Assembly (NCBI GenBank): GCA_028681035.1
Contig: JAQUJJ010000119.1
Span: forward strand, 1 to 10,761
Reading direction: 5' to 3'
Length of the DNA stretch: 10,761 nt
Source: Candidatus Cloacimonadota bacterium
GTDB taxonomy: Bacteria; Cloacimonadota; Cloacimonadia; Cloacimonadales; Cloacimonadaceae
Part shown: positions 8,029 through 10,761 of the stretch, piece after piece
How the letters are laid out: every line of letters starts with the position of its first letter
Position numbering within the stretch: the stretch's first letter is position 1
Translations under genes and position numbers: made by a program
Notes under the pieces: model-generated
Told to the model about the DNA's origin: nothing
Seen by the model: the letters and a program-made list of their open reading frames with translations, nothing else
Database searches by the model: none

Positions 8029-8190
8029 TCACCCCAATCCCCAGCAAGCTGGGAATCGGGGACCCCGAGGGTTTGGAGGGTAACCATGAAAGTGCGGAGC
8101 CGGAGGCAACGGCTCCGCTGGGTAGGTGTGGAGGGTAGGTAGGTAGGCTTGTATGGAGGCAACCATGTCCGTGGCTGTATATTTATCCAT
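8029..8190 (-). CDS. Possible 53-residue proline-rich protein between terS and terL
   Basis: A minus-strand ORF begins at an ATG (8188-8190) that overlaps the terS stop in the eight-base string ATGGATAA, and ends in TGA (8029-8031) inside the ribosome-binding region of terL. The product begins MDKYTATDMVASIQAYL and becomes rich in proline, histidine and glycine (LPPAPHFHGYPPNPRG). The stop-start overlap copies the arrangement seen between the HTH gene and terS, which favours real translation by coupling. Against it, the composition is odd, the region is full of hairpins, and I recognise no family. It may serve only to carry ribosomes from terS to terL. Confidence 0.4.
   Translation of the reverse strand: MDKYTATDMVASIQAYLPTLHTYPAEPLPPAPHFHGYPPNPRGPRFPACWGLG
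8040..8118. repeat. Cluster of three hairpins in the terS-terL spacer
   Basis: Three inverted repeats lie within 79 bases: CCCAGC/GCTGGG (8040-8045 and 8048-8053, two-base loop), TCGGGG/CCCCGA (8056-8061 and 8063-8068, one central base) and GCGGAGCCG/CGGCTCCGC (8094-8102 and 8110-8118, seven-base loop). The segment is richer in G and C than its neighbours. No T-run follows on either strand, so termination is unlikely. Translational control of terL, mRNA processing or a terminase recognition site are possible roles; none is shown. Confidence 0.6.
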
Positions 8191-8632
8191 TTCTAACTCT
8201 TAGGTAATCTGCAAGATCGTGCAAAATACTCTGGAACTGCTTGAGCATGGTCTCATGCCCTTTCTCGATCATGAAGTCGGTCACCTGATCCAGGAAGCGA
8301 ACGATATAATCATTCAGTTCCTTGGAAGGCTGTCTGTCCTTTTGATCTTGCTTCATCATGCTAACTAAGCTCTGGATGGCAGTATCAGCGGGATTCTTGG
8401 CGTATTCTCTGAGTGCCTGGATCAGTGCCTTCTTGCGGGCTATGGCAATTTCGTGATCTAATTGATGTTCTTCTTTGAACAACTCATCCCACTTGCCGGA
8501 CTTAACCCACTTGCGGACGGTGATATCGGATACTCCGAAGATCACCGCCAGCTCTGTGGGATCGGTGTTACCATTGAGGTAGGTCTCTTTACAGTTGTCC
8601 CGTTTGATGCGGAACTCTCTACTATTACTCAT
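8183..8632 (-). CDS. Phage terminase small subunit-like HTH protein
   Basis: This 149-residue protein probably recognises phage DNA and hands it to the large subunit. A helix-turn-helix covers about residues 22-46 (TDPTELAVIFGVSDITVRKW), typical of small terminases. The remainder is charged and helical, fitting the oligomerisation region. I chose the ATG at 8632 (protein begins MSNSREF) rather than the upstream one at 8668, because it overlaps the stop of the preceding gene as ATGAGTAA, a standard coupled arrangement. The assignment rests on the HTH, the size and the position before terL. Small terminases diverge strongly, so a different DNA-binding role is possible but less likely. Confidence 0.68.
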   Translation of the reverse strand: MSNSREFRIKRDNCKETYLNGNTDPTELAVIFGVSDITVRKWVKSGKWDELFKEEHQLDHEIAIARKKALIQALREYAKNPADTAIQSLVSMMKQDQKDRQPSKELNDYIVRFLDQVTDFMIEKGHETMLKQFQSILHDLADYLRVRNG

Positions 8633-8876
8633 ATTCAGGACGTACCTTGTGTCTATCGAGATAGGCATTCAAGTCTTTGCCGGAACAACGGAGTTGCCCG
8701 TTTTCCTTGGTTCGGAAGGCAGGCAGAGGATTGGCGATGTCCCGTATCCAGCGGTAAACACTGGAGCGGTCGACCCGGAGGATATCAGCTATCTCATCCG
8801 TTCTGTAGTTGCGTTCATTATTGAAGATACTCATCGGTATCAACTCCTCTGCGGTATTAGTATTCATAGGTGCCAT
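8625..8876 (-). CDS. Small excisionase/MerR-type HTH DNA-binding protein
   Basis: This 83-residue protein has a winged helix-turn-helix at about residues 24-46 (YRTDEIADILRVDRSSVYRW), then a short wing (LPAFRTKENGQLRCS) and the helix GKDLNAYLDRHK, the pattern of the excisionase/HTH_17 family. The ATG at 8876 has AGGAG eight bases upstream. An internal ATG at 8834 (residue 15) also has an AGGAG at a suitable distance, so a 69-residue form is equally possible. The gene overlaps the terS start by eight bases. Within a Mu-like block it may be a regulator of late or packaging genes, or part of the packaging initiation complex; the sequence does not decide between these. Confidence 0.7.
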   Translation of the reverse strand: MAPMNTNTAEELIPMSIFNNERNYRTDEIADILRVDRSSVYRWIRDIANPLPAFRTKENGQLRCSGKDLNAYLDRHKVRPEYE

Positions 8877-8931
8877 TATTCATTCTCCTGTGCTTTGATC
8901 AAATTGATTTGCATAACGCTGCCACTGTTTC

Positions 8932-9552
8932 TCACAGGGCAGGGAAGTTAAGGACGATTTGGCGGAACTGGCCGGACTCGTCTTTCTCATAGAAGTTGAT
9001 GTATTGCTTGGTGGCTACGACCTGGATCGCCTGATCAATAAGCTCCATCGCTTCCTTCCAGGTTTGATCCTTGATGTTGTATCGACGCAGGCGCAGGATG
9101 CGATACTTGGCGATCTCGCCTTTCTTATCGACTTGGAAAGCTTCTCCGATGATGGCTCTCAGGTTTACATTGGAGTCGGCAGACCAGGCTTTCAAACACT
9201 CATCGATCTTCTGTTTGGCAAGCTGGAGTTCGATGCCAAACTGGATACGTTCCTTGTACCTGATCTCAACCCGGTATCTGCCGTCAAAGCTGTTGAGGAC
9301 TGCATTGCCCTTCCAGTCGAGCCCATTCTTCTCTGCTACCTGCTGCAGATAGAGCTCTACGTCTGCAAAGAACTGGTTTTTATCGGCTACCATGCGATCA
9401 TGCAGTTTGATCGCACGGGTGATGGTTTTAGTCACAATGGCATCCTGCTTGAGGATTTCCGGTCTGATGATCGAGAGTGGTATGCTCTGACCGTTTGCGT
9501 CAACTCTGGTGGGTGCTGGTTTCTTAGTCTTGGGGGTCTTGGGTGTGTCCAT
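8932..9552 (-). CDS. DUF3164 family protein of Mu-like phages
   Basis: This 206-residue protein matches the DUF3164 family, usually found in the early region of Mu-like transposable phages near the transposition genes. Recognisable blocks are FDGRYRVEIRYKERIQF (about 89-105), AKQKIDECLKAW (112-123), AIIGEAFQVDKKGEI (133-147), ILRLRRYNIKDQTWKEAM (151-168) and VVATKQYINFYEK (177-189). The N-terminal 25 residues are lysine- and proline-rich and probably disordered. Its biochemical function is not established. The start at 9552 is well supported by AAGGAG seven bases upstream, inside the end of the preceding gene, which it overlaps by 29 bases. It is complete and is the best marker that this block derives from a Mu-like phage. 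Confidence 0.78.
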   Translation of the reverse strand: MDTPKTPKTKKPAPTRVDANGQSIPLSIIRPEILKQDAIVTKTITRAIKLHDRMVADKNQFFADVELYLQQVAEKNGLDWKGNAVLNSFDGRYRVEIRYKERIQFGIELQLAKQKIDECLKAWSADSNVNLRAIIGEAFQVDKKGEIAKYRILRLRRYNIKDQTWKEAMELIDQAIQVVATKQYINFYEKDESGQFRQIVLNFPAL

Positions 9553-9700
9553 TAGATGTCTCCTTATTTATCTTTGGCAGTTTTTCATTCTTTTTGATGT
9601 AGTTCTGGAGCATGGCGATCACCGCTCTGCGCTCCTTCTTGTTAAGCAGGTTCCAGTGACTTTTCTTGTAATGGGTAATCATAAAAGTGCGAATATCATA
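9524..9700 (-). pseudogene. 3' end of a small prophage gene interrupted by the ISL3 element
   Basis: A minus-strand frame ends in TAA at 9524 and stays open up to the insertion-sequence edge at 9700; two codons further, inside the element, it meets TGA. The readable product is YDIRTFMITHYKKSHW followed by a basic helical stretch (NLLNKKERRAVIAML) and a polar tail. An ATG at 9682 could give a 52-residue protein, but it has no ribosome-binding site and coding-like sequence continues upstream of it, so I infer that the 5' part has been cut off. The frame overlaps the DUF3164 start by 29 bases and contains that gene's ribosome-binding site, as in a normal phage operon. No family is recognised. 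Confidence 0.55.
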
Positions 9701-10631
9701 GGCTCAAGTTCAATTAGAGTGGGTGAGAAATAAGTTGAGAGGAATCGCGCATCTAAATAATGGCACTCAAATCTACCACAACAGGAGTGCCCGATGTCAA
9801 TTCCTCTCGAAAGACAAGTATCTGAAATCCTGCTTAAAGTGCAAGGATATTCTGTGGAATCGTTATCTGAAGTAGAACACAGAGGCCGAAAACAGATTCA
9901 CGTCAGGCTAAACAGCCTTTATCCTCCACGGTGCAGAATGTGCGGCCAGGAACTGCCAATCTATGACACGCGTGAACGTTATATCCATCATGCTTCTATC
10001 TTATGTTATGCGATCGTTCTGATTTTGAAGATGCGCCGCACCAACTGTCCCTGTTGCGGTATAAAGACGGAGCATCAGTCCATTGCTGAAGGCAAGAAAA
10101 GGCATTCAAAGCATCTTGAAAATTGTGTCTTGCAGTATACTTATAAATTGGACAACAAATCAACTGCGAGGCTATTGGGTTACTCCATCAGTTCCATATA
10201 CAGGATCGACAAGGCTGGGCTTGAAAAGTTGGAGCTGGGACTGCAGGCCAAAACCCCTAAAATGAAGCACCTTAGCATCGATGAGACAGCCTATAAGAAA
10301 CACCATCATTATGCTACCGTTCTGACTAACCAGGAAGATTCAAGGGTTGTCGATCTCTGTCTTGGCAAATCCAAGGAGAGTGCTAAGAGTCTGTTTCACA
10401 AGTATTCAGATAAGCTGGACTGGCTGGAAACGGTGGCAATGGATTTTAGTCAATCATACATTAGCGCCACAACTGAATACTTTGCCGAACACTACATTGT
10501 TTTCGACAAGTTCCATTTCAGTCAGTATGTGAACAGATGCTTGGAACAGGTAAGAAGGATGATCCAGAGAGCCCTACCCGACGATCTGAGATATCAAAGC
10601 AAGAAATACAGCCGGTGGTTGGTCTTGCGTA
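9701..10631 (+). mobile_element. ISL3-family insertion sequence, left part, broken by a second element
   Basis: The left end is placed at 9701, where GGCTCAAGTTCAATTAGAG begins; ISL3-family ends typically start with GG and often GGCTC. The prophage reading frame to its left is open exactly up to 9700. The family makes eight-base target duplications, so the candidate is 9693-9700 (atatcata). The element reads rightward with its transposase at 9794, and homology stops near 10631, where a second element starts. The right end and the matching duplication lie beyond the window, so the exact boundary is an inference. Confidence 0.65.
9735..9810 (+). promoter_or_regulatory. Inverted repeat around the ISL3 transposase start, with possible promoter
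   Basis: TTGAGAGGAAT (9735-9745) can pair with ATTCCTCTCGA (9800-9810) over 11 positions with one G-U pair. The right arm covers about codons 3 to 6, and the loop contains the AGGAG ribosome-binding site (9783-9787) and the ATG. The left arm overlaps a possible -35 TTGAGA, with a poor -10 TAATGG 17 bases later (9758-9763). A transcript starting inside the element would lack the left arm, while one reading in from outside would carry it. The pairing is seen directly; the promoter and its effect are inferred. Confidence 0.35.
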
Positions 10632-10672
10632 GAGCTAGTGTCATGTCAAGCTTGACAAGACGTATGGGGTAG
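9794..10672 (+). pseudogene. ISL3-family transposase, C-terminally truncated
   Basis: The frame encodes 292 residues against roughly 400 for a full ISL3 transposase. An N-terminal zinc-binding region is visible (CRMC at 47-50, CPCC at 85-88), then a helix-turn-helix (about 115-138, KLDNKSTARLLGYSISSIY) and the start of the DDE catalytic domain with SIDE (D163), VAMD (D217) and the conserved VFDKFHF (237-242). The final catalytic glutamate of the family lies further on and is absent. Similarity fades after SRWLVLR (to residue 279); the last 13 residues look like the end of the inserted second element read through to a chance stop. The start is supported by AGGAG six bases upstream. The product should be inactive, although its DNA-binding half could persist. 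Confidence 0.85.
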
Positions 10673-10761
10673 GAATAATTGTCTCACTAAAGTGAGGTGA
10701 TTATGATAAAGTACAAGGTAACCCTAGCCAAAGCAGAACGAGACGAGCTTGAAACCTTTGT
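10632..10761 (+). mobile_element. Left end of a second insertion sequence, probably IS630 family, inside the ISL3 element
   Basis: ISL3 transposase similarity ends at a TA (10630-10631), the target that IS630/Tc1-mariner elements duplicate. The following sequence (GAGCTAGTGTCATGTC...) leads in 71 bases to a new transposase start. It contains a 14-bp palindrome TGTCAAGCTTGACA (10644-10657) and a hairpin CTCACT/AGTGAG (10683-10696). The element runs out of the window, so its other end and the second TA cannot be seen. A second TA at 10670-10671 is a less likely alternative boundary. Confidence 0.5.
10703..10761 (+). CDS. N-terminus of a probable IS630-family transposase (runs off the window)
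   Basis: An ATG at 10703 with GAGGTGA directly upstream opens a frame that is uninterrupted to the window edge. The 19 visible residues, MIKYKVTLAKAERDELETF, resemble the start of IS630-family transposases, which often begin with a short strand followed by 'LT..ER.EL' and an N-terminal helix-turn-helix. Only the first few percent of the protein is present, so the family call rests on this stretch together with the TA-type junction at 10630. No statement about integrity is possible. Confidence 0.6.
   Translation, partial: MIKYKVTLAKAERDELETF

Noticed and set aside
8134..8147. A GGTA tetranucleotide repeat that might drive phase variation
   Set aside because: Only three and a half copies are present, too few for slippage-based switching; composition bias explains it.
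7938..8162. A 74-codon minus-strand frame overlapping the terL start
   Set aside because: It overlaps the first 82 bases of terL, has no ribosome-binding site and is arginine- and leucine-rich in the manner of a shadow frame. The 53-codon ORF in another frame, which overlaps the terS stop, is the better candidate.
8959..9555. A 198-codon plus-strand frame
   Set aside because: It is the exact antisense of the DUF3164 gene, which has a strong ribosome-binding site and recognisable family blocks.
1..10761. CRISPR arrays, tRNA or rRNA genes
   Set aside because: I saw no regularly spaced direct repeats, tRNA arms or rRNA-like stretches on either strand.

Overview
The window looks like a chromosomal segment of an uncultured FCB-group bacterium, with Candidatus Cloacimonadota as my best guess. 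The evidence is the first gene, a secreted FG-GAP/VCBS repeat protein ending in an NPFNPST...GVYFIRL tail. That tail is the FlgD-like/type IX secretion sorting domain common in that group. The assignment is an inference from protein style only; there is no rRNA or other marker gene in the window.

Layout. (1) Bases 1-376 hold no convincing gene. They contain a long inverted repeat (139-190), a 14-bp palindrome (252-265) and a small hairpin (285-303), leading into the ribosome-binding site of the FG-GAP gene. (2) 377-2164, plus strand: the secreted repeat protein, closed by a good intrinsic terminator at 2186-2211. (3) 2212-2537: a weak 59-codon minus-strand frame and otherwise nothing clear. 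(4) 2538-5651, minus strand: a 1037-residue single-chain restriction-modification enzyme with a PD-(D/E)XK nuclease, an N6-adenine methyltransferase and a type ISP-like specificity domain. (5) 5813-9700, minus strand: a compact Mu-like prophage block. In transcription order it has the tail of a small gene cut by an insertion sequence, a DUF3164 protein, a small HTH protein, a terminase small subunit, a 53-codon ORF in a hairpin-rich spacer, the terminase large subunit and a Mu gpF-like head morphogenesis protein. (6) 9701 to the end, plus strand: an ISL3-family insertion sequence whose transposase is broken by a second element of probable IS630 type.

The phage genes are tightly packed, with overlapping stops and starts, and were probably co-transcribed from a promoter beyond the insertion sequences. 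The block is incomplete. No portal gene lies between the large terminase and gpF, and no scaffold, capsid or tail genes follow gpF; the restriction-modification gene occupies that place instead. Together with the nested insertion sequences this points to a decaying or remodelled prophage that now carries a defence enzyme. No new multi-gene system is demonstrated. The observations most worth following are the restriction-modification gene in the place of the virion genes, the structured terS-terL spacer, the long palindrome near the left edge and the nested insertion-sequence junctions.
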